Shown piece after piece: positions 24,949 through 34,224 of a stretch of 64,000 bases of DNA. A program made the position numbers and the translations under genes. Below the pieces are notes generated by a model. That model had not been told where the DNA came from. It searched no databases and worked only from the letters and a program-made list of their open reading frames with translations. Position 1 is the stretch's first letter. Each line of letters starts with the position of its first letter. The stretch spans positions 248,001-312,000 of the forward strand of contig JACKNO010000005.1 of assembly GCA_024234815.1 (NCBI GenBank), written 5' to 3'. The stretch comes from Pseudomonadales bacterium (GTDB taxonomy: Bacteria > Pseudomonadota > Gammaproteobacteria > Pseudomonadales > Halieaceae).

Positions 24949-25994
24949 CTGTCCTGATCTCCGCGTTGTGGTTGACTGTCATCGAGGCTGCCGCTGGTCC
25001 TGGCGAGAGCCGTTACCTGGCGCCCGCCGCGTTGCAACACACTGTACAAGCGCATCCTCCGGTCGGCAACTTCCACCTCGGCAGAAAGCAAAAAGTAGGA
25101 TGTTTCCTCACCCAACAAACCCTCTACCGCTGTCATCTGTCCCTGCTTGCCGGAAAATACCGAGCTTTCCAGAAACGCCTGGACGCTCTCGAAGCCGATC
25201 GATTCTCTCTGCTCCGCCAACACCAGCCCGTCGGCGGCAGACAGGGGAGTCAGGTCATCGTTGGCATTTATCGAGCGCAGCACCGCGGGACTGGCCGTAT
25301 GAATATTCAGTGGCGCCGGCACCTGGGGCCAGACGCTCACCAGTGGCTCCAGAGCGCGGTATATCTGCGGCGTAACATTGGCCACGGCGCGCAGTTCGCT
25401 GACGCTGGACATGGGCCGGTTAGCGCTGCGATAGCCCGGCGTCAGACCAAAATAGTAGTCGTCTTCGGCACCGTCGGGCGCGGGCTGGATGTCTGCGTCC
25501 AGCCAGTCCGAGACGGACTCAGTGATCAGGATAGCCTCCTGTTCACTGAGCTGCGGTTCCTCAAACGTCTGCAGCAAACGAATAAACTGCGCCTGGGCGG
25601 CGGTGAACTTCGGCGCGCCCTCGGCCGCGGGAACCCGCTCAGCCAGGCGATTGAGGTTGAAACGCCCCTGCAGGTCACGCAGACAACCCAGCATCCAGCC
25701 ACCCTCATCCAGCGCATAGGGCGCGGGAGTCTGGGCCCACATTTCCAGCAGGTCGTCCCGGGGATTCTCCCTGCCCTGATCTGAATCGTAATCCGCCAGC
25801 AAGGCCAGGGTCGCCAACTCCTCCGCGCCGCGCAGATAGGCGTTGGCCTGTTCCGCCAGCAGGATGTTGGCGCCACGCTGGTAAAAACGGTTGAACTCCA
25901 TCTCCATAGCCACCACCAGTGCCGTGCACAGCGCGAACACCAGCAGCGCTACAATTAATGCGGCGCCCCGCTGCCTAGAGTGGCGGTAATGCAT
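24918..25994 (-). CDS. gspK: Type II secretion minor pseudopilin GspK
   Basis: A 358-residue minor pseudopilin with prepilin processing site RQRG/AALIVALLVF at residues 8-17. It lacks Glu at +5, as GspK normally does. A large periplasmic domain follows. GspK caps the pseudopilus tip with GspI and GspJ. The gene overlaps gspJ by 20 bases upstream and gspL by 31 bases downstream. Confidence 0.93.
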   Translation of the reverse strand: MHYRHSRQRGAALIVALLVFALCTALVVAMEMEFNRFYQRGANILLAEQANAYLRGAEELATLALLADYDSDQGRENPRDDLLEMWAQTPAPYALDEGGWMLGCLRDLQGRFNLNRLAERVPAAEGAPKFTAAQAQFIRLLQTFEEPQLSEQEAILITESVSDWLDADIQPAPDGAEDDYYFGLTPGYRSANRPMSSVSELRAVANVTPQIYRALEPLVSVWPQVPAPLNIHTASPAVLRSINANDDLTPLSAADGLVLAEQRESIGFESVQAFLESSVFSGKQGQMTAVEGLLGEETSYFLLSAEVEVADRRMRLYSVLQRGGRQVTALARTSGSLDDSQPQRGDQDSCTIAPSLDW

Positions 25995-26631
25995 ACATGC
26001 GCCTGATTTCCCCGATGTCTTCCAGTTCCAGCCTGATTTCCAGCGCGACCGGCGGCAGGAAATCCACCTCTGGCGCGCTGCTGTCGGCTACCCAGCTGCC
26101 AAGCCAGTAGCGGGTATCGAGGCTGATGCCCTGCCCGGCCGGTTCGACCTCGGCCAGAGTGCCCAGGAAAACCACCTCCAGCACCTCCACCCCATCGAGT
26201 AAACGCGCCTGCTGGGGCTGGGTGTCGGGCGCCCGGTCAAGCACCGGGTAGGCGTCCCGCCACAGCGAACCCTCCTCCAGGCGGTAATTCACCCGCTGCA
26301 GGTTGCTGCGCTGGATATCATTGGGGTTATGCCAACCGGTGCGGGTAAAACTGAGGGGAAAACGTGAGGCCAGCCCACCCGCCATAGCGGGTTCCACCTG
26401 GCCAAACTCATCCCGTACGGGCCTGGCGACGAACTGGCGGATATCCCGGGAAATGATCATCCAGGCCCGATCCAGTTCGTAAGTGCGCTGGGCGGTAGCG
26501 CGGGTGCTCTCCACCGCCTGCATCGCCGTGGAGAGACTGGAGTAGGCAATAGCCGAGATAAAGGCTGTGATCGCAAGGGCAATCAATACCTCCACCAGGG
26601 TAAAACCTGCGCCCCTGCTACTGGCCCGCAC
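25975..26631 (-). CDS. gspJ: Type II secretion minor pseudopilin GspJ
   Basis: Starts at the GTG at 26631, 11 residues before the processing site GAG/FTLVEVLIAL, with GAGAGGAT ahead of it; this gives 218 residues. The longer open frame to 26847 runs back through gspI and is unlikely. The +5 Glu (FTLVE) is present. GspJ joins GspI and GspK at the pseudopilus tip. The start lies within the last bases of gspI (stop at 26618). Confidence 0.9.
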   Translation of the reverse strand: MRASSRGAGFTLVEVLIALAITAFISAIAYSSLSTAMQAVESTRATAQRTYELDRAWMIISRDIRQFVARPVRDEFGQVEPAMAGGLASRFPLSFTRTGWHNPNDIQRSNLQRVNYRLEEGSLWRDAYPVLDRAPDTQPQQARLLDGVEVLEVVFLGTLAEVEPAGQGISLDTRYWLGSWVADSSAPEVDFLPPVALEIRLELEDIGEIRRMYALPPL

Positions 26632-27151
26632 TATCCTCTCCCGTTTCCGTACCAGCTCCGGTTGCGCTACCCGTACCTGTTCCCGTACCTGTTCCCGTAC
26701 CTGTGCCTGTTCCCGTGCCCGTACCTGTGCCTGTACCCGTCCCGGCACCTGCAGCTTCATCCACCTGCAAATCAGCGGACATGAAGGCCACCAGGGTGTA
26801 CAGCGGTTGCTCCGCCCGGTCCTCGACCGCGGCAACATCGATTTCAACGCGATAGAAGTTGGTCATCTCTGTGGGCTGGCTGTCCAGCCACCAGTACCAG
26901 TCGCGGCCAGCCATGGCGGAAACGCCACTGTCCTTGCCCTGCAGCAGGTTGCGAGTGGACTGGGACAATATCCGCAGCTCCTGCAGTTTATTGCTGGCCA
27001 CAAACTGTGCGATGGACTTGTCGCGCAGGTAACCCGTGCCGTCCACTTGCTGGGACAGGGCGAGCATGAGGGCGGGCAGGGCGATGGCAACCACTGCCAG
27101 CGCCACCATCACCTCCACCAGGGTAAAGCCGCGGGCCCTATTCGAACTCAT
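26618..27151 (-). CDS. gspI: Type II secretion minor pseudopilin GspI with Gly-Thr tail
   Basis: A 177-residue protein from the ATG at 27151. The processing site is ARG/FTLVEVMVAL with the conserved +5 Glu. The core (about residues 1-130) is a standard GspI; typical homologues end near residue 120-130. This one continues with an extra (Gly-Thr)12 repeat and a short Ala/Thr/Glu tail. The frame open to 27526 is a shadow through gspH. GspI starts the pseudopilus tip with GspJ and GspK. The tail is periplasmic and probably unstructured. Confidence 0.9.
   Translation of the reverse strand: MSSNRARGFTLVEVMVALAVVAIALPALMLALSQQVDGTGYLRDKSIAQFVASNKLQELRILSQSTRNLLQGKDSGVSAMAGRDWYWWLDSQPTEMTNFYRVEIDVAAVEDRAEQPLYTLVAFMSADLQVDEAAGAGTGTGTGTGTGTGTGTGTGTGTGTGSATGAGTETGEDSAGQ
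26672..26743 (-). repeat. Hexanucleotide repeat, 12 units, encoding (Gly-Thr)12
   Basis: Twelve in-frame 6-base units read on the minus strand as GGN-ACN, with alternating Thr codons ACG and ACA and varied Gly third bases. The variation in the third positions means the array is not a pure microsatellite, but its 6-base period keeps the reading frame if units are gained or lost. It encodes the C-terminal tail of GspI and sits about 40-110 bases upstream of the gspJ start. Confidence 0.9.
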
Positions 27152-27716
27152 CTTCGGATTCCTGGCCGCGCAGCAGCACCTCAAACCGCCCCAGCAGGTC
27201 CCACTGAATACGCCACAGCAGATCACCGCCGGGCCGGCGCCGCACATCGATGGAGCCGACGGTAGTTTCCCCACTCGAGTAGAACACGACCTGGGGCGCC
27301 GCCTCCTGCTCGGCCTGGGCGCCGGCCTCGGCCAGCTCTTTTTCCCGGAACGGGGAGTCTTCGAGCTCGAGCACCAACTCGATACCGGCGGGCAGCGTCT
27401 GGGAGGCAAACACGTCCTTGCCACTGGCCGGTCGGCGCCAGCTACCAGCCGCACGCTCCAGCCAGTCGTAGCTGTAAAGCATGTCAGCGCCCACCCGTTC
27501 CTCCCGCAACTGCAGGCCGTAGTCACGACCGGTCAGCTGCGCCTCGTCCAGCGCATAGGCCGCCACATCCGCCAGGTTGCGCACCTTCGCCTGTAACTCG
27601 ATGTCCTGCCCGCCGGAGCTGACCGTCAGGCTCACCAAAGAGGTCACCAGAACTATCACCATCAGGGCGACCAGCAGTTCCAGCAGGCTGAAACCTCTCT
27701 GGCGGGATGCCGTCAT
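27138..27716 (-). CDS. gspH: Type II secretion minor pseudopilin GspH
   Basis: A 192-residue pseudopilin with processing site QRG/FSLLELLVAL (residues 5-17) and Glu at +5. The rest is a beta-rich periplasmic domain with a GspH-like core. It is thought to join the pseudopilus minor subunits to the main GspG fibre. It overlaps gspI by 14 bases and starts 6 bases after gspG stops. Confidence 0.92.
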   Translation of the reverse strand: MTASRQRGFSLLELLVALMVIVLVTSLVSLTVSSGGQDIELQAKVRNLADVAAYALDEAQLTGRDYGLQLREERVGADMLYSYDWLERAAGSWRRPASGKDVFASQTLPAGIELVLELEDSPFREKELAEAGAQAEQEAAPQVVFYSSGETTVGSIDVRRRPGGDLLWRIQWDLLGRFEVLLRGQESEDEFE

Positions 27717-27722
27717 CCAGGG

Positions 27723-28172
27723 CTATTCCTCCTTCACCCAGTTGCCGATGTCCGCGTTCTGCTCTTCGCCACCGGACAGGCCGTCCGCACCCAGCGAGTA
27801 GAGGTCGATTTCGCCATTCTCACCGGGACTCAGGTACAGGTAGGGCCGCCCCCAGGGGTCTATCGGCAGCTGCTGCAGGTAGCCGCCGGTCTTGAAGTTG
27901 CGGGGTTCCGGATCGAGACTGCTGGGCTCCACCAGGGCTTCCAGCCCCTGTTCCGTGGTGGGATACACATAATTGTCCAGCCGATAGATTTTGAGGGCTG
28001 TCTCGATCGCCTTGAAATCGGCGTATACCTTCTGCACCCGGGCCTCGTCCGCGCGGTTGAGCACCGTGGGCGCCACGACGCTGATCAGCAGGCCCATGAT
28101 CACCAGCACGACCAGGATCTCCACCAGGGAGAATCCGCGTTGGGCGCCGGCGGTTTGCACTTGGTTTTTCAT
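27723..28172 (-). CDS. gspG: Type II secretion major pseudopilin GspG
   Basis: A 149-residue major pseudopilin with processing site QRG/FSLVEILVVL and Glu at +5. The C-terminal part has the conserved DPWGRPYLYLSPGENGEIDLY and calcium-loop-like LGADGLSGGEE, all hallmarks of GspG. It builds the periplasmic piston of the secretion system. Starts 4 bases after gspF. Confidence 0.96.
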   Translation of the reverse strand: MKNQVQTAGAQRGFSLVEILVVLVIMGLLISVVAPTVLNRADEARVQKVYADFKAIETALKIYRLDNYVYPTTEQGLEALVEPSSLDPEPRNFKTGGYLQQLPIDPWGRPYLYLSPGENGEIDLYSLGADGLSGGEEQNADIGNWVKEE

Positions 28173-28176
28173 AATG

Positions 28177-29397
28177 TCATTTCACCATTGTATTGAGATC
28201 AAAAATTGGCAGCAGGACCGCAAGCACGATCATCAGCACCATGCCGCCCATAAACACTACCATGAGCGGTTCGAGCAGACTCATCATCGTCCCCATGGTC
28301 ATTTCCAGTTCCCGCTCCTGGTTGGTGGCTGAGCGTTCCAACATGGTTTCCAACTCGCCACTGGCTTCGCCACTGGCCACCATATGCACCATCATCGGCG
28401 GAAAATGACCGCTGTGTTGCAGGGCGCGGTTCAGGCTGCTGCCCTCCTGCACCCGCTCCGCCACTTCGCGGGTATCCTGTTGCAGCACCAGGTTGTTCAG
28501 CACCTGGCCGGCGATCCGCAGGGCCTCCAGCAACGGCACGCCACTGGCCATGAGAATGCTCAGGGTGGAAGAAAAACGCGCCGTATCCAGCGCGATCACC
28601 AGCCTCGACACCCCCGGAACCCGCAGCAGAAAGCGATGCCAACGCTCCCTGCGCCTGGGATTACGCAGCAGGCGGCGGACCACAAAGACCGCCGCGACCA
28701 GGCCTGCCAGCAGCCATACCCCGTAGTCGCGGAAAAAGTCACTGGCTGCTATAAGACCCCGGGTCAGCAGCGGTAGTTCACGTTTGCTGTGGGCAAATAT
28801 GCCCACCAGCTCCGGCACCACGAACACCATCAGCGCGACGACGACGGTGATAGCGACTCCCACCAGTATAAAGGGGTAGATCATCGCCATTTTCATTTTC
28901 TGGCCGGTGTACTGGCGCTGCTCGGTATAGTCCGCCAGCTGCTGCAGCACCGGCCCGAGAAAGCCGGCGTGCTCACCGGCCTTGACCATGGCCCGGTACA
29001 TGTCGTTGAACACTTGCGGAAACTCCGCCATGGCATACGCCAGGGTGTGACCCTCGGCGACCCGCGACCGCACCTGTAACAGCGTGCCCTTGATACGCGC
29101 GCTCCGGTTCTGCTGGGCCGCAGCCTGCAGGGCTTCATCCAGGGGCAGGTTGGACTGGACCAGGGTCGCCAGCTGGCGGGTGAGCAACGCCAGGTCCCCT
29201 GCGCTGATCCCGCGCCGCAGCAGTGGAGCACTCCAGGTCGAGCTGCTGGGCTCGGGGCGATTGGCTACCGCCACCTCTACAGGGCGCAGGCTCTGGACGC
29301 GCAGTTGGGAGCGTACCTGGCGCTCCGAGTCGCCCTCGAGCATGCCACGGACCAGCTTCCCCTGGGGGTTGAGCGCGCGATAGCGATAGGCAGTCAT
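28177..29397 (-). CDS. gspF: Type II secretion inner-membrane protein GspF
   Basis: A 406-residue polytopic platform protein with two repeated cytoplasmic helical domains (about residues 60-190 and 260-390) and three membrane helices, ending in a hydrophobic C-terminus. Begins MTAYRYRALNPQGK, as is usual for GspF. It links GspE to the pseudopilus base. The gap to gspE is 18 bases. Confidence 0.95.
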   Translation of the reverse strand: MTAYRYRALNPQGKLVRGMLEGDSERQVRSQLRVQSLRPVEVAVANRPEPSSSTWSAPLLRRGISAGDLALLTRQLATLVQSNLPLDEALQAAAQQNRSARIKGTLLQVRSRVAEGHTLAYAMAEFPQVFNDMYRAMVKAGEHAGFLGPVLQQLADYTEQRQYTGQKMKMAMIYPFILVGVAITVVVALMVFVVPELVGIFAHSKRELPLLTRGLIAASDFFRDYGVWLLAGLVAAVFVVRRLLRNPRRRERWHRFLLRVPGVSRLVIALDTARFSSTLSILMASGVPLLEALRIAGQVLNNLVLQQDTREVAERVQEGSSLNRALQHSGHFPPMMVHMVASGEASGELETMLERSATNQERELEMTMGTMMSLLEPLMVVFMGGMVLMIVLAVLLPIFDLNTMVK

Positions 29398-29415
29398 GAT
29401 TCAGTCCCGGTGTGA

Positions 29416-30936
29416 TCAGGCGACCGCAGTCACCCGCATCACTTCCTCGATGGTGGTCTCTCCCGCCAGGATGCGACGCCGGCCATCGGCCTCCATGCCG
29501 GGGTAGCGCTTGCGCGCCTGTTCCAGCATCACCTGTTCGCTCTGGCCGTTGTAGATCATCGTGCGGATGGTGTCGTCGACCTCGATCATCTCGTAGATAC
29601 CCGTACGGCCGCGATAACCGCTGTAATTACAGGCCTGGCAACCTTCCGCCTTGTAAATGGTGACATCGGGCGCATCCGCTGCAATACCGAGTTTCTCGCG
29701 CTCCACCGCGCCGGCAGTTACCGGCTGCCGACACTCCTTGCACAGCACGCGGACCAGGCGCTGGGCCATCACCGCGAGCAGGCTGGATGACAACAGGAAC
29801 GGCTCTATGCCCATGTCCTTCAAACGGGTCATCGCGCCAACCGCCGTGTTGGTGTGCAGGGTGGACAACACCAGGTGGCCCGTGAGCGATGCCTGGACCG
29901 CGATCTCCGCAGTCTCCAGGTCGCGTATCTCGCCCACCATCACCACATCCGGGTCCTGCCGCAGGATGGCGCGCAGCCCCCTGGCAAAGGTCATGTCGAC
30001 CTTCGGGTTTACCTGGGTCTGGCCCACGCCGGGCAGCATATATTCGATGGGGTCCTCGATGGTGAGGATATTGCGGGTGGTCTGGTTGATATGCGACAGC
30101 CCGGCGTAGAGCGTGGTGGTCTTGCCGGAACCAGTGGGCCCTGTCACCAGAATAATACCGTGAGGACTGTGCAGAAACTTCTCGTAGGCACCCATTACCT
30201 GTTCATTCATAGCCAGCTGTGGCAGCTTCAACTGGCCCGCCGCCGTATCCAGCAGGCGCAGCACCACGCGCTCTCCGTGAGCAGAGGGGATGGTGGACAT
30301 ACGGATGTCTACCGAATGGCCGGCGATCTTCACTGAAATCCTGCCGTCCTGCGGGACCCGCTTTTCCGCAATATCCAGCCTCGCCATGACCTTGAGCCGC
30401 GACACCAGCAACGGCGCCAGCATTTTCTTGGGGTTGAGCACTTCCATCATCACGCCATCGATCCGGTAGCGCACGCTCAGGCGATTCTCAAAGGTCTCGA
30501 TATGGATATCCGAGGCCTGGTCGCGCACGGCCTGGGACAGGATGGCGTTTATCAGGCGGATAATGGGGGCGTCGTCCTCGGCGTCCATCAGGTCCCCGAC
30601 TTCCGGAATTTCCTCCGCCAGCCGACTCAGGTCGACATCGGCGCCGATATCCTCGGCCATCTGCACTGCGGCGTTATTGTCGCGCTGGTAGGCGATGGTC
30701 AGACGTCGCTGGAAATCGGATTCCGGCACACCCAGCAATTCGAAAGGGAGACCGATATAGCGCCGCAACTCCGTCAACACCTCGATGCCGGGGGCGGCCT
30801 GGTGCACGACGACAGGCCGGTCGGCGCTGAAATCGAGCAGCACGCCATTTTGCTTGGCATACGTAAAAGGCAGACTGCGTGGCAGCGCGGCGCCCTCTTC
30901 GGCCGCAATGGGCGTCACCGGGGCTGGCTCAGTCAT
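29416..30936 (-). CDS. gspE: Type II secretion ATPase GspE
   Basis: 506 residues from the ATG at 30936, which overlaps the gspD stop as TGATG; the frame extends further back inside gspD but that is not used. The protein has an N1E domain, then the RecA-like core with Walker A GPTGSGKTTT (about residue 270), the Asp box VMVGEIRDLETA, Walker B/His box elements, and a C-terminal CxxC-type zinc module (CKEC ... CQAC). It powers pseudopilus assembly on the cytoplasmic face. Confidence 0.96.
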   Translation of the reverse strand: MTEPAPVTPIAAEEGAALPRSLPFTYAKQNGVLLDFSADRPVVVHQAAPGIEVLTELRRYIGLPFELLGVPESDFQRRLTIAYQRDNNAAVQMAEDIGADVDLSRLAEEIPEVGDLMDAEDDAPIIRLINAILSQAVRDQASDIHIETFENRLSVRYRIDGVMMEVLNPKKMLAPLLVSRLKVMARLDIAEKRVPQDGRISVKIAGHSVDIRMSTIPSAHGERVVLRLLDTAAGQLKLPQLAMNEQVMGAYEKFLHSPHGIILVTGPTGSGKTTTLYAGLSHINQTTRNILTIEDPIEYMLPGVGQTQVNPKVDMTFARGLRAILRQDPDVVMVGEIRDLETAEIAVQASLTGHLVLSTLHTNTAVGAMTRLKDMGIEPFLLSSSLLAVMAQRLVRVLCKECRQPVTAGAVEREKLGIAADAPDVTIYKAEGCQACNYSGYRGRTGIYEMIEVDDTIRTMIYNGQSEQVMLEQARKRYPGMEADGRRRILAGETTIEEVMRVTAVA

Positions 30937-32945
30937 CAGGGGCTCTCCGCATTCACTGCCGGCTGATCCGCCTTGATCTGGTCGAGCTGCCGCAGCTGCT
31001 CCTCCCACTCGGGCAGTACCGGGATCGTGTCGTTGCCCAGGAACATCAGGCCCTCCTCGCGGCGCTGCATCTGCTGGTCGCGTATATAACGGTACTTCTC
31101 CGCACTGGCGCCCTGCAGCGCTCCATTGTCCCGGATGATGGTGGGGCGAATGAAGATGAGCAGGTTGGTCTTGGTCGCTTTCACCGCGTCGGTGCGAAAC
31201 AGGCGACCCAGGTAGGGAATATCCCCCAGGAAGGGGACTTTCTGGGTACCGTCCTGCACGTCTTCCTTGATCAGCCCTCCCAGCACCACGACCCGGTTGT
31301 CCTGGGCCAGTACCTTGGTCTGGATCTTGCGCTCGTTGGTGATGAGGTCCGAGGCCACCGCGCTGAGACCGCTGAGACTGGATACTTCCTGCGAAATATC
31401 CAGGACCACCGAGTCACCCTCGTTGATGTGAGGTGTCACCGTGAGGGTAATACCCACGTTCTCGCGCTGGATGGTCTGGAACGGGTTCTGGGCGCCGTCG
31501 CCGCCGGCGCCGGTGTTGGTATAGGAACCGGTCACGAAGGGCACGTTCTGGCCGACCGTGATATACGCCTCCTGGTTATCCAGGGTCAGTATGCTGGGCG
31601 TGGACAGGATGTTCGCGTTGTTCTGCTCCTCGAGGGCGCTGAGAATCACGGCCATGGACAGGCTGTCGCTGATCTGGCCCCAGCCAAGCGTGGTGCCGCC
31701 GGTATTGGCCAGCGCGCCGGCGAGCGCACCGAGACTGATATCGTTGGTATCGCCGTCGTCGGGGAGGATGGCATCGGCGATGGTGCGCGCCCGGGCGTCG
31801 CTGGCATTGATGTTGCTGCCGAACGCCCCGCTCTGGTCTGCGAACAGCCACTGAATACCGAGATCCTGGCCGTCGATCACTTCCATCTCGACAATGATCG
31901 CCTCGACCAGCACCTGGGCCCGGCGGATATCCAGGCGGTGAATCACACCCTCGACGGCGGCCATTTCGTCGGTATCCGCAGTGATAATAAGAGAGTTGGT
32001 GCCATCGTCCGCCTCGATGGTCGCCGAGCTGTCAGAGCGCGGTTTCTTGGCGCCGTCGGTAGTATCCAGCCGGTTGATATTCTGCATGACCCGCGTGAGC
32101 ACATCGGCTATTTCGCTGGCCTGCGCATACTCCAGGTAAACCACTTTGACGTTCCCGCTCTGTTCCAGGGGAGTATCCAGGTATTCCACCAGTTTGCGAA
32201 TCCGGGCGCGCTCGAGTTCGTCGCCGCTGACCAGCACGCTGTTGGTACGGGCATCCGCCACCAGCAATACCTCGGATTCACCACCGCTTTGCTTGGCTTC
32301 GGATTTGGTCAGCTGGTCGAGCATACTCACCACATTCTCGGCCACCCCGTAACGCAGTCTGACAATATCCGTCTGCGCCACCGCGGATTTGTCCATGCGC
32401 TGGATTATGTCGCGGATGCGGTCGATGTTGGAGGACAGGTCGGAAATAATAATCGCATTACTGGGAGCATAGGCCGCCATATGGGCCTGCTGGGGTACCA
32501 GGGGACGCAGTACCGGTATCAGTTTGGCGGCGGAAATATTGTCCAGTTTTATCACCTCCGTAACGTACTCGTCACTGGGTCTGCCGGAGTTTCCCTCGCG
32601 CACCCCGACTGGCGCCGAGCGGGCGTCCTTGTTCTGGATGACCCGGATCACCCCGCCCGAGCTGACTGCAGTATAGCCATGCACCTCGAGGATGGAGAGA
32701 AACAGGTCGTAGAGCTCATCGCGCGAGACGGGTTTGCTGGAGACAACCTTGACCTTGCCCTTGACCGAGGGGTCAACCACGATGGTGGTGCCTGTCGCCT
32801 CCGCCACGAATTCGATCAACTCCTGGATATCCGTGTCCTTGAGATTTACCGTGAAATCCTGGGCGAATGTCGGGGCCGCCCCCACCATCAGGGCAATTGC
32901 GACTGCAAGCAGGGCGCTGCGGGCTGATCGGTTCACAACTTTCAC
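30936..32945 (-). CDS. gspD: Type II secretion outer-membrane secretin GspD
   Basis: A 669-residue secretin with a signal peptide ending PTFAQ near residue 29. Four N domains follow (N0 beginning FTVNLKDTDIQELIEFVAE), then the beta-barrel C-domain with the gate motif VPFVTGSY and a long extracellular region. The start is GTG at 32945; a GTG three codons later is possible. It forms the outer-membrane channel. It directly precedes gspE and is followed by it with a TGATG overlap. No separate pilotin gene is visible here. Confidence 0.95.
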   Translation of the reverse strand: MKVVNRSARSALLAVAIALMVGAAPTFAQDFTVNLKDTDIQELIEFVAEATGTTIVVDPSVKGKVKVVSSKPVSRDELYDLFLSILEVHGYTAVSSGGVIRVIQNKDARSAPVGVREGNSGRPSDEYVTEVIKLDNISAAKLIPVLRPLVPQQAHMAAYAPSNAIIISDLSSNIDRIRDIIQRMDKSAVAQTDIVRLRYGVAENVVSMLDQLTKSEAKQSGGESEVLLVADARTNSVLVSGDELERARIRKLVEYLDTPLEQSGNVKVVYLEYAQASEIADVLTRVMQNINRLDTTDGAKKPRSDSSATIEADDGTNSLIITADTDEMAAVEGVIHRLDIRRAQVLVEAIIVEMEVIDGQDLGIQWLFADQSGAFGSNINASDARARTIADAILPDDGDTNDISLGALAGALANTGGTTLGWGQISDSLSMAVILSALEEQNNANILSTPSILTLDNQEAYITVGQNVPFVTGSYTNTGAGGDGAQNPFQTIQRENVGITLTVTPHINEGDSVVLDISQEVSSLSGLSAVASDLITNERKIQTKVLAQDNRVVVLGGLIKEDVQDGTQKVPFLGDIPYLGRLFRTDAVKATKTNLLIFIRPTIIRDNGALQGASAEKYRYIRDQQMQRREEGLMFLGNDTIPVLPEWEEQLRQLDQIKADQPAVNAESP

Positions 32946-32991
32946 TTGGCTTTATCCCCGTTTGCTGATTCTGTACGCTGCGTCACTTGCA

Positions 32992-34026
32992 TCACTGCTC
33001 TGCTGCCTGATCGCCCAGACTGACACTGATGGTCATGGGCTGGTTATCCCGCTGCAGGTCAAACACAGCCTCGCTGGCGGAACGCATGGTCTGGTAAAGG
33101 CGCAGGGTATTGGCAGGATCATTGAGCGCGATGCCATTGACACTGGTTACCAGATCACCAGGCTTGAAACCTAGTTGCTCAAACTGCGCCTGCTCCTTGC
33201 CGGGGGCTACCCGATAGCCCAGCAGCTGGCCGTTCTCACGCACGGCGCTGACCGTGACGACTTCCGCCAGCGACTGGGGGTTCGCATAGAGACGCTCGCG
33301 GTAGTCGCGGGCCAGAGTCGACGCGGATTCCGCCGCCTCGACCTCCACCCGCGGCTGCACCGCCGCAGGCGCGCGCGTCCTGGGAGCTGATCGCTGCAGC
33401 TGTTTATCCAGTGCCGAGTCCTCGAACAGTTCAAGTAATTCGTAAGTGCCGGCATTGTCCAGCACAACCTGTCGCGGCATCACCTTGGCGAGCACTACTT
33501 TACCGGGCAGCGGAAGCTTGTCCTCTACCGCATAGACATCCTGTTGCGACTGGTATTCGATAACGGCGTAACCCAATCCATCCTCGTTTGATGCAACCAC
33601 GCCCCTCAACTTCAGGGCGAGCCTGGTCTGGTTGGCACCCTTCTCGATACCATCCCGGGCACTGGCGGCAGCCACAGGCTCAGGCTCTACAACGGCGCCG
33701 GCGGCGCCTGTCGCGTCCACCGCCCCGAACAGGTGCCAGGACTGCAGCCGCTGGATGTCCAGGCCCGCACTGTCGGCGGCGGGGGCGGCAACATTGGCGG
33801 GGTTGATCACAACAGCATCGCCGGGAAGACTTTCATCCTGACCGGGCACGAGCACCCACACCAGTTGCGCGAGCGCCAACACAGCCCATACGGCAAACAG
33901 CGCGAACAGCACTCGCCGAATGCGCTGCGCGACGTCCGGCCGGGCGAGGGAGCGTAAAGTATTCTCCAGCGCGGCAGACGCACGCAGCGACAGGTCGCTG
34001 GTATTACTGAGCCATTTAGCCGGCAA
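32992..34026 (-). CDS. gspC: Type II secretion protein GspC with PDZ domain
   Basis: A 344-residue protein with one N-terminal membrane helix (about residues 38-60), a periplasmic HR domain (about 90-190) and a C-terminal PDZ domain (about 240-335, GFKPGDLVTSVNGIALND). It bridges the secretin to the inner platform. The start is a TTG at 34026 with GGGAG 7 bases upstream; no ATG or GTG in frame is available, as TGA stands just before. First gene of the operon. Confidence 0.9.
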   Translation of the reverse strand: MPAKWLSNTSDLSLRASAALENTLRSLARPDVAQRIRRVLFALFAVWAVLALAQLVWVLVPGQDESLPGDAVVINPANVAAPAADSAGLDIQRLQSWHLFGAVDATGAAGAVVEPEPVAAASARDGIEKGANQTRLALKLRGVVASNEDGLGYAVIEYQSQQDVYAVEDKLPLPGKVVLAKVMPRQVVLDNAGTYELLELFEDSALDKQLQRSAPRTRAPAAVQPRVEVEAAESASTLARDYRERLYANPQSLAEVVTVSAVRENGQLLGYRVAPGKEQAQFEQLGFKPGDLVTSVNGIALNDPANTLRLYQTMRSASEAVFDLQRDNQPMTISVSLGDQAAEQ

Positions 34027-34085
34027 GGCACGCTCCCATCATCTACCCGTGGCGCAACAACAGGTCCCGGGTTGTTATTCCCCCG

Positions 34086-34091
34086 ATTATA
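34086..34091 (-). promoter_or_regulatory. Candidate -10 element for the gsp operon
   Basis: A perfect TATAAT hexamer read on the minus strand, about 60 bases upstream of the TTG start of gspC. The -35 region 16-18 bases further upstream is only weakly matching (TTTATC-like), so activation by a regulator is possible. No other promoter-like site is visible upstream of gspC. Confidence 0.45.
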
Positions 34092-34154
34092 GGGGGCGCT
34101 GTTGAAAGATAAAACCGCGCTACCGTGGAAAACTGGAGTAAAATACCCACTCTT

Positions 34155-34185
34155 GAAACAGCCGCCCACTCAGGCAGGGGGCGGC
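34155..34185 (-). terminator. Candidate terminator downstream of sat
   Basis: Read on the minus strand: GCCGCCC, 11 bases, GGGCGGC, followed by TGTTTC. A 7-bp GC-rich stem with a short, imperfect T-rich tail. It is placed about 40 bases after the sat stop and would separate the sulfate-activation genes from gspC. Confidence 0.5.
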
Positions 34186-34224
34186 CGAGAGGGCCGGTCA
34201 TTGCGTCCCGACCCCGGGTTTGCC

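Noticed and set aside
30879..32927. Long plus-strand open frame opposite gspD
   Set aside because: It is a codon-composition shadow of gspD: no recognisable domains, and the gspD reading is unmistakable.
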